From assembly GCA_947652115.1 (NCBI GenBank), contig OX393568.1, positions 23,100,463-23,164,462 of the forward strand: a DNA stretch of 64,000 nucleotides, in the 5' to 3' direction. Origin of the DNA: Blastomussa wellsi. Lineage: Eukaryota > Cnidaria > Anthozoa > Scleractinia > Plerogyridae. Under the pieces are notes generated by a model that was given only the letters and a program-made list of their open reading frames with translations, had not been told where the DNA came from and ran no database searches. How positions within the stretch are numbered: the stretch's first letter is position 1; each line of letters opens with the position of its first letter. Shown piece by piece: positions 20,769-31,300 of this stretch. A program made the position numbers and the translations under genes.

Positions 20769-21034
20769 CTCAAGAACGCAGGGTATAGTAATTCCGGAGA
20801 AACAGCTTTCATCGCAGACGTACCAGCTCTCGTAAATATTTCACGAACCGTTCGTAATTAAATAAGCAAAATCTTTCACCAGGATTTTCGGCACAAATTT
20901 CGTAACAACCAGAGAACAATGTACTAACTGTACTATGTTTTAAAAACCCTTTCGAAAGATATATTTTTTCCATGTGATCCGCTTATGTCTTTCGATAAAA
21001 TACTTTGGTGCGTGTTTAATAAATCACAAAATAT
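20769..21034. repeat. Segmental duplicate, left flank of the large transposon
   Basis: Direct duplicate of 13542-13808 with roughly a dozen substitutions and small indels. It is cut exactly after AAAATAT by the terminal inverted repeat beginning at 21035. Comparison with the uninterrupted copy fixes the insertion point. Confidence 0.85.
21028..21034. other. 7-bp target-site duplication, left copy (AAAATAT)
   Basis: AAAATAT precedes the left terminus. The same heptamer follows the right terminus at 40933-40939, and only one copy is present in the paralogous empty site at 13802-13808. Confidence 0.85.
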
Positions 21035-21187
21035 GGGGTGTCAGTAAAACGCGGGGCCGGGGCCGGGGCCGGGGCCGGGGCCGGGGTCGGGGTCGGGGTC
21101 TCTTTTTTTAAATAATTTTTTTTTTTTAATTTTCCTTTTTGCTATTTTCTTCCTTTTCTCCTTTTTTGTTTTTGGATAATAATGGTA
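21035..21187. repeat. Left terminal inverted repeat, 153 bp, with (GGGGCC)5(GGGGTC)3
   Basis: Begins GGGGTGTCAGTAAAACGC. Positions 21053-21100 are eight G4 hexamers (five GGGGCC, three GGGGTC). Then comes TCTTTTTTTAAATAATT, a T-rich tract, and GGATAATAATGGTA at the inner edge. It matches the reverse complement of 40792-40932 almost base for base, apart from hexamer number (two more here) and homopolymer length. The G-runs could form a G-quadruplex. Confidence 0.9.
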
Positions 21188-22397
21188 TTAACCAGCTTTT
21201 TCGTTTATAGCCATGAGAAATGCATGCCACACTCGTAAACAATTGCCGCCAAATTCCTGGCGAAAATATAGGAAATTACCGATTTCAACACCTTTGGAAC
21301 CGAATTCATAACATTTCTTATCATTGTGATGCAACTAAATGCTCCAGGTCGATGTTTGCAGCTCAACATCGACAATAATTATCTAATACGATTTCTGAAG
21401 TAGAATTTTTCGGTTAATAGGAGAGCTAAGTAAGATCAGACATGAAATTAGCTTATTATAGTCGTTACATATTTTCTTACCATGCGACTCTGCATCCGAT
21501 GAATCCGATATCAAAATAACATCTGCAATGGAAGTCCATAAGTTAACTCTTAGACATCCACTATGCTCTGAAAAGGATTTAAGCCTATACAGATGAGTTC
21601 TTATTAGCCCCAAAAGCTTATTACATAGGTCATCGGTGATGGAAAACACTCGATTCAACTGAGTTAAGCTTAAATTAAGTGCAATTCTAGAGGCTATTGA
21701 TTCCGTGAATTGACTATCTTATCTTATACTCTTCCAAGAAACGAAAGGAAGGAAAATATACAAGCTGCTGCCATTATATTTCCTTGAACTAACAAATTCG
21801 TGAGCTAAAATGAGCAGGAACTTACCATGAAAAATAGGCACGCAATGCGTGCATGTAGCTACTGTAAATAGATGTTTCAGTGTTCGTTGTTTATGCATCT
21901 TTTATCATGCTTAACTGTATTGTCCGGATAGGTAATTTTCCTTTCACTACCGCTTGGAAGAAAAGCACTGGATTTCTAATTTATTTCCTTATTCTCAAAA
22001 TATTTTTAGAGCTGATCAATATAAATAGAACAGACAAATTGTGCAATGATTTTTTTTCTAGAAGATATACAGTATAACTTGCAAGAATGGAACGAAACAA
22101 AGCTGAATAAGTGTAAATGATGTTGAATAAAATATTGCTGTCAACCAGAAGAGATACAAACTCTGATATTAGACTTATTGTAGGCATTGTTGATTTGCAG
22201 GTGTTACAATCAATCATAATTCTTTTGATCTTCAAATGGCTATTTTTATCATTAAGCATCAGACAGTGGGATAACATTGTGAGTTCCATCATTAAAGTAC
22301 ATGTTTCTATAAACAAAATGTCTTGTACTTCATTAGATGACTCGCACTAACAAAACAATGACTTAAGTCAATATCGCAACTATCTTGATTTCTCCCA
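21188..22397. other. Left subterminal region of the element, no gene recognised
   Basis: Open frames here are all under about 115 codons, on both strands, and lack domain features. It corresponds to the region downstream of both element genes (their 3' side), where the 3' UTR and any rolling-circle terminator hairpin would be expected. I could not identify a convincing terminator. Confidence 0.4.
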
Positions 22398-23807
22398 TTA
22401 GAGGAACTGTGTGACTATCTTGGCACATTTATCAACCAGCATCGTTTGGTCTCCAGCTTTTAGAAGAGCAACTTTAATTTCGCCATCTGACATCTTGCCA
22501 AGCTGTGCATCAATGCCCTTTAATATGAAGAAGCTCTGTAATGCATCATTAAATGCAGAATAGGAGGTTATCTTCTTGTCAACCAGGATAGATAGTTTGC
22601 AGACAAGCTTTGGTACTAGACTTTCTGAAAGCATGGTCGATTTGCATCCCTTGCAATTGATGATTTCTTGGTCTTCACTTGCTGTATTATTCGTGGCATT
22701 ACACAATGGACACGAGGGGTTGCGAATCAGATCCAATGCGATGACTTTACCAGTGATGACAGAATCTTGGAAGTCCGTTCCAGTGGTCACATCTGTGTTT
22801 GTTACTATATCATCAATTTGTTCAATGATTGATTCCTCGTTAGTGTTGATGTACTTTTTGTCATTGAACATTTTTACCTTGAGATTTTTAATATGATATG
22901 ACTTCCCTCTTTGAAGCTCATCAATTGCTGCTTCCCAAGCTTCTAGTCTAATTGTTCCAGTTTTATCAGTCACAACACAATCAACCTTGAAACATGGATC
23001 TCCATGAACTATAACTTTCTGTTTCTCTTCTGTCTTGCTTATGATTTTCACCTTGACATCCACTGTGTCGAAGGGAAGTAGACTTGATATGTTATCGACT
23101 GTTGTAAGGTTGTGTTCGAAACTTGGATTGTATTGGAAGTTTACTTTAACAGACTGAAGCTTTGATTTCTTTTTTACTGTGAAATCCATCTTAGATGAGC
23201 TCCGCTTGTTTGGACTTAACTGCCCTCCAAGGATGGAAACTGGCTGATGCTGCTGTTGGTAGTTTAAAAAATCTTTCCTCTTGTCCGGTGAATAGCAAAC
23301 CACAGACTGGGATGATGTTTCTGATGTTTGTACCAGGAAGTTGAAGAAGGTTGTTTTTTTCTCATTTCTTGCGTCTTTCACTTTTGATAGCTGATGGACA
23401 TATCCAGTTAAGCTATCTGCAGAGGGAAAGGAATTCAATGTCATGCATCACATTGTTGGCCCAGTTTTTATATCAGTGTTGCTTGTTTAAAAGTGTATGC
23501 TGAATCACAGCCCTATGTACAGCAGTGTGTTAATTAAATTAAGAGTTATTAAGAGTTAAATAAGAATGTTATAACAAGAAGTAAAAAAAAACAAAAACAG
23601 TGAAGTCACTCTCACCTTCACCTGGGTTTGCCGATGCAGATTTTGATGTTACACCTGTTGGTTCTTCATTCTTTCTTTGGTTACTACTACTGAATAAAAA
23701 ATAAAAAAGTATTTTTTAAAGAGAAATTTAAAAAAGAAATAAAGAGAAATAAAGAGAGAGGGAATTCAAACATAATGAGCTTACCTTGAATTTGTTGCAG
23801 TGTCCAT
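22398..23807 (-). CDS. RPA-like single-strand DNA-binding protein, copy 1 (spliced)
   Basis: Three exons join in one frame: 23807-23785 (ATG, MDTATNS), 23689-23616 and 23416-22398, 1116 nt, 371 aa. Donors are GTAAGC and GTGAGA; acceptors are TTCAG and CTGCAG. The N-terminal third is polar. The centre carries OB-fold-like sequence (VKVKIISKTEEKQKVIVHGD, then RLEAWEAAIDELQRGKSYHI), followed by a zinc-ribbon with CPLC and CKGC pairs, as in the C-terminal DNA-binding domain of RPA70. Helentrons typically carry such a gene, presumably protecting single strands during rolling-circle transfer. The 348-codon frame that begins inside the last intron is only an unspliced reading. An identical copy lies at 31537-32946. 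Confidence 0.8.
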
Positions 23808-23905
23808 GCCTGAAGTGCCAATCAAAGGAAATGTGGAGTCTCTTGTAAGCTATAAAATCAGAGAAAGATATTCTGTTTGACCTAGTAAATAATACTGCAA
23901 TGCAA

Positions 23906-26900
23906 CTAAAATGCGTTAATCAGTGCATAAATTGCTTTATGGTCAGAAAAATATGTCTCCCAAATATTGCTCTTTACTTTATCTTCATCGATATTAGTAT
24001 AGATATGGTCAATACAGGTTTTATTATCTGTTGTGTAGGAGGACATTAGTTGCCTATAGTGATTCTCTGTAATAAAGAGATTATATAATGTTGACCTTTC
24101 TGTTATATTTAACCAGTTAACATTAAAATCTCCAATAAAAACTTTTAAAGTTGCTGTTGACAATGCCAACAGTTCTCTTATAGCTGCACAAAGTTGTCTA
24201 ATAGGAATTGATGGAGAGCGATAAATAGCTATTACTATGATATGAGGAATTACCATAAACCTCAAAACTGTTATCTCTATGCCATTTTGATTGTAGCAGT
24301 ATGGATACGCCGGATAATAATCAATGCGAGTATACACTGCAGTTCCACCATATGGTCTTTCATTGTGTTGTGAAATAGCGTCATTTCTAAAGAGGGTGTA
24401 TTCTCCAAGTTCATACATGGTGTCACTTTCAGACATTTGGAATCGTGTTTCTGAAAAAACACTAATATCAGTACTCAAGTAATTCATGTCAGCACGTACA
24501 TCATTAATGTGCTTATGCAAAGAACGTGCATTCAAAAAACAAAGCTTTATAGATGATTCTGGAGCAGCATAGATAGGAGAAATGGAAAGCTTCAGTTTGC
24601 CTTCATTTCTAAGATGTTCCATTTCATTCTCAACAGCAGGACTTACAGTTATCTTATCTTCACAAAGGTCAGTGATGTAAAGACCTTCTATTACTGTTAC
24701 ACGGCTTAGTCCGACATAGTGTATGTGAGGAATAGCTCTTTTGGTTTCAAAATTAACAACAATTTTGGTTTCTGTATCACCTTGTGATCTGTGAATTGTT
24801 TTTGCTGCAGCTGGCCTCAGAGGAAATTGTTTTCTTACAACTTGAACAGTTCTGTTTCTACCAACAGCAAATTGTGTGGTGACTGGTTTTATAGGAGTCC
24901 ACGTAGGCTGAATACCAGAGACATATAAACGTCTGTTTTCCTGCCTTGTTTTTGCACCAATATCATCATGGTCAAACTGAACCCAAATTATTCCAGACGG
25001 ATAGTTGGTTTGATTAATTTGTATCAACTTTATCACATTACCAGCACCATTTGTCATGCCATCATCAATTCTGGTGTTCAATGAAATTTCAGTTCTTTCA
25101 CCAACTGCTATGTTTAATGAACCATGTAATTGCTTGGTTTTCCTAGGATCTTGAGGTATTTGCTTTAAAATTTTATCTCTGACATCTTGAGAAGTTGCTC
25201 CAATCACACTGTCGTGAGCCTTGATACTGTATTTTACGTTTTGTATAGCATGATGTACTCGGTCATTGAATTCATTGACTTTTGCATTTTGTATAAATAG
25301 ATGAGGAGCATTCATTGGATAACTGGAGGTATTGGATTGCAACATTCGTTGTCTCAATACTCTTATGTCTTCATTTGTCTGTTTTCCTTCTCTCAACCTG
25401 TTAAGCAATTCAGCAAATTGTTTGCTTTCTCTTTGCCTCATAATTTCTTTTAGCTCAAACATATTAAAAAGTTCCTGCCACAGATTTGGAGCAAGAACGC
25501 CATATTCTGTCTTCAAATCATTGAATATATAATCATCCATAACTGGTTGTAGCTGAAATAAATCACCTATAGCTATAATGCTAACACCCCCAAAGGGCAA
25601 AGGGCTTCCTTTGATGTCTTTAAGTCTGTTGTCAATTTGTACATTAAACATTGTGTTACCGACCATTGATATTTCATCAATAAATACGAGTTTAATACCA
25701 CCTAACTGCGTTCTTAGGGAATTGAGTCTATTAGAGTCTAGACGTTTATAAGTCTTTAGTGACTGGCAGGCTGGTATTGCTAATGCACTGTGAATGGTAT
25801 TGCCTTTGATGATATATGCAGCTTTTCCTGTAGGTGCTAACATTAAAACTCTGATTTCTGCAAAATTATCACCAGCTCTACTATTATAGAATTTGAGTGC
25901 TGCTTGATACAAGGCTTTAGTCACATGTGATTTGCCTACTCCTGCCCCTCCAGACAAAAATGAATAAAAGGGCTCATCAGATGTTTTGATCAGGTGTAGC
26001 ACATGATAAAAGAATTCCTTTTGTTCTTTATTCAATGATTGTACCATACATCTATATTCATTGTCTGGTAATTCATTAAGTATTAATGGTTCAGATCTGG
26101 AATCAACAGATGGTATCCCTATGTCATCTGATAGGTTGTAATTCTCATTGAAGTCAGGGTGTAAGTCCTGCTGGCCTTCATTGCAGTCTTGTTGTTCTAT
26201 ACTTTCAGTCAAAGGTGCAATACAATCATAACTTTCTTCTAGTCTATTTCTCTCTTGTTGTATCTCATTTAAGTCTTCATTACATGTAACATATTGTTTC
26301 ATTTGTTCCTTGATAAGTTTAGACAGTGCCTTATAACGGTCTTGATAACAGAAGAATCCACCAAGTAAGTCAGTTTCTTCATTTCTCCATGCAGTATAGA
26401 GCATTAAAAGTTCACGATAGTGCTTCTCAGGATCAGCTTCTTTATTGAACCAAACACTTCTTATTATTCTAGCTTTATTTCTCTTTTTCATTTTACCACG
26501 GCCACTGATATTAGTAGCCTTTTCATCATTGAGATCATCATCATCATTCTCATAATGTTCGATGCATTTCTCTAATGGCAAGCCATCAGTGTCTAAATCA
26601 TTAGATGGCTTTACATAAGGTTTGCCAGTTACATCATACCATGCAACCCAGTCTGCAAGAGTTACATCCTCTAGTTGAGTTGGACGTTTACTATATCTCT
26701 TTAGCAATCCACTCGTGTAGATTTCTTCACAGTCATCATCCATTTCTTTGATATCATTTAATGGCTTCAAGAGCTCTACACGTTCATCAGGAGGTGCAGT
26801 GTTAATAAATACAACCTGCCGAGAGGACTTTCTCATGGGCAATTGCAGTACAATATACACAGCTTCTTGAGCACTTATTTCAACATTGTTTACAAATTTA

Positions 26901-29900
26901 CTGCCAATATCTCGAACTTGCTGTTTAATAGTAGAATTTCCCTTTCTTGCTTCAGTGCAAGCTTCTCGCAATAGCTCACTCATGCCTTTTTGAGCTTTTG
27001 AGATATAATCAACAATATATACTGCACAAGCATACACATCTAGCACATACTGAATATCCATGTTAGCCCTCCATGCCTGAAGGCAAGCAGGGTTGTAGTT
27101 GTTAACTCTTAATTCATTTGGAGTTCGTTTTAAGAAAACAGTAGCAGCATTGATTGAGGAACGCACAGCTAGTAAATAGTTTTCCTCTGTGACATTGAGG
27201 TCCAAGAGTAACTTGTCAAAAGTAATTTCTTCGCCTTCTTTCATTTCATCTAGATGAAATTTGATTGTTTTCCATGTATCTTTATGCCTTTTGATTTCAC
27301 TTTGTTGCATGTCTTTATCTAAAGGATAAAGAATCCTTGTTTGTCTCATGGGAGGCTGTGGATAATTGAATCTGCAATCACTTTTAGTATTCTTACGACA
27401 AGTATGTGAATGACGGTGAACCTGTCTGTTGACTAAGTGAAGTAGTTCAGGATTGTCAGTAGGTTTGCAGCAGGTTACTATCTTATCAATAAATTCAATC
27501 ACTTCTTTGTCACTTTGCTCCTGGAATTTTGGTGCACTCTCCACCCAGATTAGCATATGTATATGTGGTGAACCACGTTGCTGATATTCTACCCTGTAAA
27601 ACCAATCTGATATTTTCCCTAGTGGCTCTGCAGAACTCAAAAGAAAACTACTTAAGAATTTATTGACTTGGTAATCAAAATGTCTGGCACAGGTAACAGG
27701 ATCACTTTGAATCAATCTACATCTCTCCTCCCAGTTAAGATTGCTAATTTCATTATCAGAATAATCTTTGTGATCCACAAGATTGCCAAGAATTTTAAGA
27801 AGGTGAGTCCACTGTGTTTCTGCTGATGAGAAACTGCAAAATAGTGTTGCAGGTCCAAGTTGTCTTATCATGGCAAACAGATCTTTTTTTGCTTTCTCAA
27901 AGTATGGAGGTGAACCACGCAATGCTGTAAGAAACTTAAATCCTTCATCAAAGCGAATTAATCGATCTAGTGCACCCATCTGTTTTAATTGGCGTGCATT
28001 AAGATTTCTGTTGTTTCCCTTGCATTTTCTAAGTGCAATGGTTGATTTACTAAGAAGTATTTTCATTTGCAACTTTTTTGCTTTAAAGAAAATATTCTCT
28101 ACACACATAGCTGCTCTTCTGTCTGACCTTCTTAGTTCAGATTTACATATATCACTATAGTGAATGTGCTTGCATAGAGACCGGGGTTGCCCAAGGAATA
28201 TTCCAGGATATGCTAACTCCTCTGAATATTTATCCCTGAATATACTTAAGGGTATATTGCCTTCTGCTGGTGCAATGTTGAATATATGCTGGCGCTCATT
28301 ATCTTCTAAAAAGTCAGTGCCTGTTAACATAGTATCAGTAACACCTGCAGGTACATCATCTTCATTTTCGCTTTCATTATCTCTATCATCTATTGTGTTT
28401 ATTTCAGAGTGACTATTACTGTTCTCGGCACTTTCTGCAGATTGTTCACTATAAAGGCCATTCATATTATGTTGTTGTTCAATTTCTTTGTCATACTGAT
28501 TGGTCCATTGCGGATTCAAAACAATGCCTTCATCTTTATAAAGACTGCTATTTCTGATCAGCCAATCTGCTGCTTGCATTACTTTATGAGGTCTTACATT
28601 TAATGACAATGCAGAACTCTTATATTGAAGCTTTCTTTTTAAATTTACTTTTATTGTAGCAGTCTCACTTAGTAACCGTGGCAACATAGTGACTGTACTT
28701 GCTACATCAGCAGGAACATTCACAATATTTCCATGTATTTTTAGTTGTTTTCCTCTAGGTGCTTGCATCAACTTTTGAAAAGCAATTCTTGGGGCTAGTA
28801 TTCTACATTCTAATTCATTCAAATCAAAAAAGTTTGGTTTTTCTGGAAATGCCAAACCATTAACGACAGAACAGGGTGGAATTTTACTTTTCACTAAATG
28901 GCTTTGACATGTTTTGCAAACCCATTCAGCATTACCTGAGTTTCTCCTTTGGTCGAAATATTCATGAATAACAGGATTTATATCTTTCAGGTTTTCTGCT
29001 TTTAGAACACTCTGCCTATACCAAAGCTGGTCACAACAAAAACAAGTATAAACAGGACCTTCTGCAGCCATGTCCTGGAACTTTGAGATAGCTGACTCAA
29101 TAGAAACAAGTTTCTTTTTTGATTTATATTCCCTATGTTTTTCATTGCATTTTGCCTTTTGTTCAGATGTCATTCTAGACCTATAGTTTTTTTGACGTTG
29201 ATTATGTTTTGCCTTTTGTTCAGGTGATGATATTTTTCCTCTATAAGCTTTTTGGTACTGATTACGTTTTGATTTCTGCTCTGGGGATGCATTGGCTTCT
29301 CTGTATTTCCTCTTTAAATATGCACTTTTTGTTTTTTTATTCTTATTGCTGGCATTTGTGTCTTCATTTGACACTGTATTTAAAGCAGAATTCCTTTCAT
29401 CTTTAGAACTTGAGTTGATTTGGTTTTCTGTCACAGTAGAAGTGTGTTTTCTTTTACGAGCATAGGCAGTTTCAGAAGAATTTTCAAACAAATTTCTTTT
29501 TACTTTTTCAGGCAAGTTACTTTCAGTTAACAGTTCTATTGTTGAGACATAGTGCATCTCTCCAATGTGTCCTATATATATAGACCTTGTTGTCTCTGAT
29601 AAATCTAGCGCTTGAACCAGTGTTAACTCAGCAAAGTTTTCACTTGACTCTATAACATGAATTCTCAAGTTCATAGCTTCTGCTATTGCCTGCATAATAA
29701 TGTGATCACCCCAAGTTCCTTCCATAGACATATTACATAAATATTGCGACCAAGATGTGTTATCTAGAACTGCACTTTCTATAAATCGCTCAGGATTGTT
29801 TTGCAAATACTGAATACCAGCCCTTCTGATTTCTAAATGTCGATTTGCATCATGATATAATTGATGTGCTATGGCTCTAAACAAGCAATTACCCATTCCT

Positions 29901-31075
29901 CCAACCTCTAGTGCTCTTAGTCCATGTCTACGTAATCTGCAGTTAAACACAGAATTGCGACTTTCTGTACAAATTATTTGTGGAGTTGTTGGACCAGGAT
30001 TCAACTCAACATCTCCACTGAGCAATATATTTCTTTTTGATGCATTATATTCCATTGTTTGAATGAGACCTCTCTCAAAATAATTACTAAAGAAGCTGTT
30101 TTGTTTCTTATCAAAGGTGAGACTCCATTGTTTATAGTTAGAAGCTATGTTGTACAAAACAGATGAAACAGGTATAGATTTTCTAATAGAACGCTTGGTT
30201 TTCAGTCTCGATTTTCTCGATTTAAGTGATTTGATCACCCGTTTAAGTGCCACTCTAGATGGTTCCCTATCCCTATTCCTGCACCTCACACGGACATTTG
30301 ACCGACGACAAGCTCGTATCAGATTACTAACCTCAACACACTTTTCATGGTTTACTGGAATATTTCTATCACATTTATAAAACAATTCCTCTGTATCATC
30401 AATACTACAGTTAGTCACAGCATTCAAGGTTATGTCAGTGTTCAGCAAGCTATTTGTGACATCTCCTGCATGCTCATCATGACAGCCAACAAATTCATTC
30501 TCTGTGTTCACAATGGAGTCGACAAGCATGGCGTTATAATCACGCTTATCTCGAAAAATCGTTTCTGTTTGTGGCTCGATTCTTTCTCGAAATACTGTAA
30601 ATATTCCCATAAGTAAATTCGTGTTGCCTGTACAAGCATTTTTAGTTCCCCGGAGGGAATATATGTTGCCCGAAAAGGCAAGTTCTGTTTCCCGAAGGAA
30701 ATTTATGTTGCCTAAAGAGGCAAATTTGTTTCCCCGGAGGGAGTTCATGTTGCCTGTAAAGGCAAATTTCTTTCCTCGAAGAGAATTAATCTTTCTCTGA
30801 AAAATATAACCGGTAACCAAAGGATTGTGTAACATCTCGGAGAATGGCTGATTGGCTCGCACGTGTAAGGCATTCACCGGCATTTCGAGCTGCTGCACTA
30901 CTGGATTCATCACTCGACGGCGGCCATGTTCGAAACCGTCGCGACCTATGGCAGTTTTTGAAGTCCAAAGTTTGTTGGCAACTTCGGCACGACTAAGAAA
31001 CGCTTTATGAGAAAACACAGGACATAACACTTGAATGCTCTGTCTAATAATACGCACAAAATAGTGAGAAAGCAT
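23906..31075 (-). CDS. Helentron OTU/Rep/PIF1-helicase/endonuclease polyprotein, copy 1
   Basis: 2389 aa in one uninterrupted frame. Order: four to five 14-aa repeats (97-166, consensus NSLRGxKFAxxGNI); 2A ribosome-skipping motif SGDVELNPGP (353-362) that would release the N-terminal 361 residues; OTU protease (about 385-512, GGMGNCLF with Cys397 and EMHYVS with His508); three SPEQK-type basic repeats (597-650); DUF6570-like Cys-rich region (about 676-850); Helitron-like Rep with HUH pair H1171/H1173 and Y1353-x3-Y1357-x2-K1360; PIF1/RecD2 helicase with Walker A GGAGVGKS (1709-1716), DEIS (1800-1803), GDLFQLQP, and TIHRSQG plus GLSR near 2093-2125; EEP endonuclease (2176-2389: LNARS, SET, GDFN, DHIYTN, SDH). 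All catalytic residues look intact. Start at MLSHYF is the first Met; spliced upstream exons are possible. The endonuclease resembles LINE APE-type domains. Confidence 0.88.
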   Translation of the reverse strand: MLSHYFVRIIRQSIQVLCPVFSHKAFLSRAEVANKLWTSKTAIGRDGFEHGRRRVMNPVVQQLEMPVNALHVRANQPFSEMLHNPLVTGYIFQRKINSLRGKKFAFTGNMNSLRGNKFASLGNINFLRETELAFSGNIYSLRGTKNACTGNTNLLMGIFTVFRERIEPQTETIFRDKRDYNAMLVDSIVNTENEFVGCHDEHAGDVTNSLLNTDITLNAVTNCSIDDTEELFYKCDRNIPVNHEKCVEVSNLIRACRRSNVRVRCRNRDREPSRVALKRVIKSLKSRKSRLKTKRSIRKSIPVSSVLYNIASNYKQWSLTFDKKQNSFFSNYFERGLIQTMEYNASKRNILLSGDVELNPGPTTPQIICTESRNSVFNCRLRRHGLRALEVGGMGNCLFRAIAHQLYHDANRHLEIRRAGIQYLQNNPERFIESAVLDNTSWSQYLCNMSMEGTWGDHIIMQAIAEAMNLRIHVIESSENFAELTLVQALDLSETTRSIYIGHIGEMHYVSTIELLTESNLPEKVKRNLFENSSETAYARKRKHTSTVTENQINSSSKDERNSALNTVSNEDTNASNKNKKTKSAYLKRKYREANASPEQKSKRNQYQKAYRGKISSPEQKAKHNQRQKNYRSRMTSEQKAKCNEKHREYKSKKKLVSIESAISKFQDMAAEGPVYTCFCCDQLWYRQSVLKAENLKDINPVIHEYFDQRRNSGNAEWVCKTCQSHLVKSKIPPCSVVNGLAFPEKPNFFDLNELECRILAPRIAFQKLMQAPRGKQLKIHGNIVNVPADVASTVTMLPRLLSETATIKVNLKRKLQYKSSALSLNVRPHKVMQAADWLIRNSSLYKDEGIVLNPQWTNQYDKEIEQQHNMNGLYSEQSAESAENSNSHSEINTIDDRDNESENEDDVPAGVTDTMLTGTDFLEDNERQHIFNIAPAEGNIPLSIFRDKYSEELAYPGIFLGQPRSLCKHIHYSDICKSELRRSDRRAAMCVENIFFKAKKLQMKILLSKSTIALRKCKGNNRNLNARQLKQMGALDRLIRFDEGFKFLTALRGSPPYFEKAKKDLFAMIRQLGPATLFCSFSSAETQWTHLLKILGNLVDHKDYSDNEISNLNWEERCRLIQSDPVTCARHFDYQVNKFLSSFLLSSAEPLGKISDWFYRVEYQQRGSPHIHMLIWVESAPKFQEQSDKEVIEFIDKIVTCCKPTDNPELLHLVNRQVHRHSHTCRKNTKSDCRFNYPQPPMRQTRILYPLDKDMQQSEIKRHKDTWKTIKFHLDEMKEGEEITFDKLLLDLNVTEENYLLAVRSSINAATVFLKRTPNELRVNNYNPACLQAWRANMDIQYVLDVYACAVYIVDYISKAQKGMSELLREACTEARKGNSTIKQQVRDIGSKFVNNVEISAQEAVYIVLQLPMRKSSRQVVFINTAPPDERVELLKPLNDIKEMDDDCEEIYTSGLLKRYSKRPTQLEDVTLADWVAWYDVTGKPYVKPSNDLDTDGLPLEKCIEHYENDDDDLNDEKATNISGRGKMKKRNKARIIRSVWFNKEADPEKHYRELLMLYTAWRNEETDLLGGFFCYQDRYKALSKLIKEQMKQYVTCNEDLNEIQQERNRLEESYDCIAPLTESIEQQDCNEGQQDLHPDFNENYNLSDDIGIPSVDSRSEPLILNELPDNEYRCMVQSLNKEQKEFFYHVLHLIKTSDEPFYSFLSGGAGVGKSHVTKALYQAALKFYNSRAGDNFAEIRVLMLAPTGKAAYIIKGNTIHSALAIPACQSLKTYKRLDSNRLNSLRTQLGGIKLVFIDEISMVGNTMFNVQIDNRLKDIKGSPLPFGGVSIIAIGDLFQLQPVMDDYIFNDLKTEYGVLAPNLWQELFNMFELKEIMRQRESKQFAELLNRLREGKQTNEDIRVLRQRMLQSNTSSYPMNAPHLFIQNAKVNEFNDRVHHAIQNVKYSIKAHDSVIGATSQDVRDKILKQIPQDPRKTKQLHGSLNIAVGERTEISLNTRIDDGMTNGAGNVIKLIQINQTNYPSGIIWVQFDHDDIGAKTRQENRRLYVSGIQPTWTPIKPVTTQFAVGRNRTVQVVRKQFPLRPAAAKTIHRSQGDTETKIVVNFETKRAIPHIHYVGLSRVTVIEGLYITDLCEDKITVSPAVENEMEHLRNEGKLKLSISPIYAAPESSIKLCFLNARSLHKHINDVRADMNYLSTDISVFSETRFQMSESDTMYELGEYTLFRNDAISQHNERPYGGTAVYTRIDYYPAYPYCYNQNGIEITVLRFMVIPHIIVIAIYRSPSIPIRQLCAAIRELLALSTATLKVFIGDFNVNWLNITERSTLYNLFITENHYRQLMSSYTTDNKTCIDHIYTNIDEDKVKSNIWETYFSDHKAIYALINAF
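29990..30016 (-). other. 2A ribosome-skipping motif in the helicase polyprotein, copy 1
   Basis: Codons for GDVELNPGP (residues 354-362), preceded by NILLS, fit the 2A consensus D-V/I-E-x-N-P-G-P exactly. In 2A sequences the ribosome fails to form the Gly-Pro bond but continues, giving two proteins. Here the split would fall between Gly361 and Pro362, just before the OTU domain. The same codons recur at 39129-39155. Confidence 0.85.
30620..30787 (-). repeat. 42-bp in-frame tandem repeat with paired mini-hairpins, copy 1
   Basis: Four units of 42 bp encode 14-aa repeats. On the plus strand each unit contains two small inverted repeats, TTGCC...GGCAA and TTCCCCGGAGGGAA or close variants, so the region is a string of short hairpins inside coding sequence. 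The same region in the second copy is 39759-39926. Confidence 0.75.
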
Positions 31076-31300
31076 GGTAAATTCTTACCTTATAAAGATA
31101 TTGAGCTCGCTCTAGCGGTGTGAGTTGTGTCAAGAACACGAGGAGCTGAGATTCCAACGTTGACAAACGTTTTCCGTGGTGAGTATCATATAACATTTCC
31201 GAAAGAAATCGCATTTTTCCGGAAAAGGATCGGTAAACTCTAGATGATTTTTTTCGAGAAAATATAAACACCACATGATTGAAAACCAGTAAGGACAGTA

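Noticed and set aside
27870..28412. Plus-strand frames inside the helicase gene
   Set aside because: They are antisense shadows of a 2389-codon gene with intact domains; the same holds at 37009-37551.
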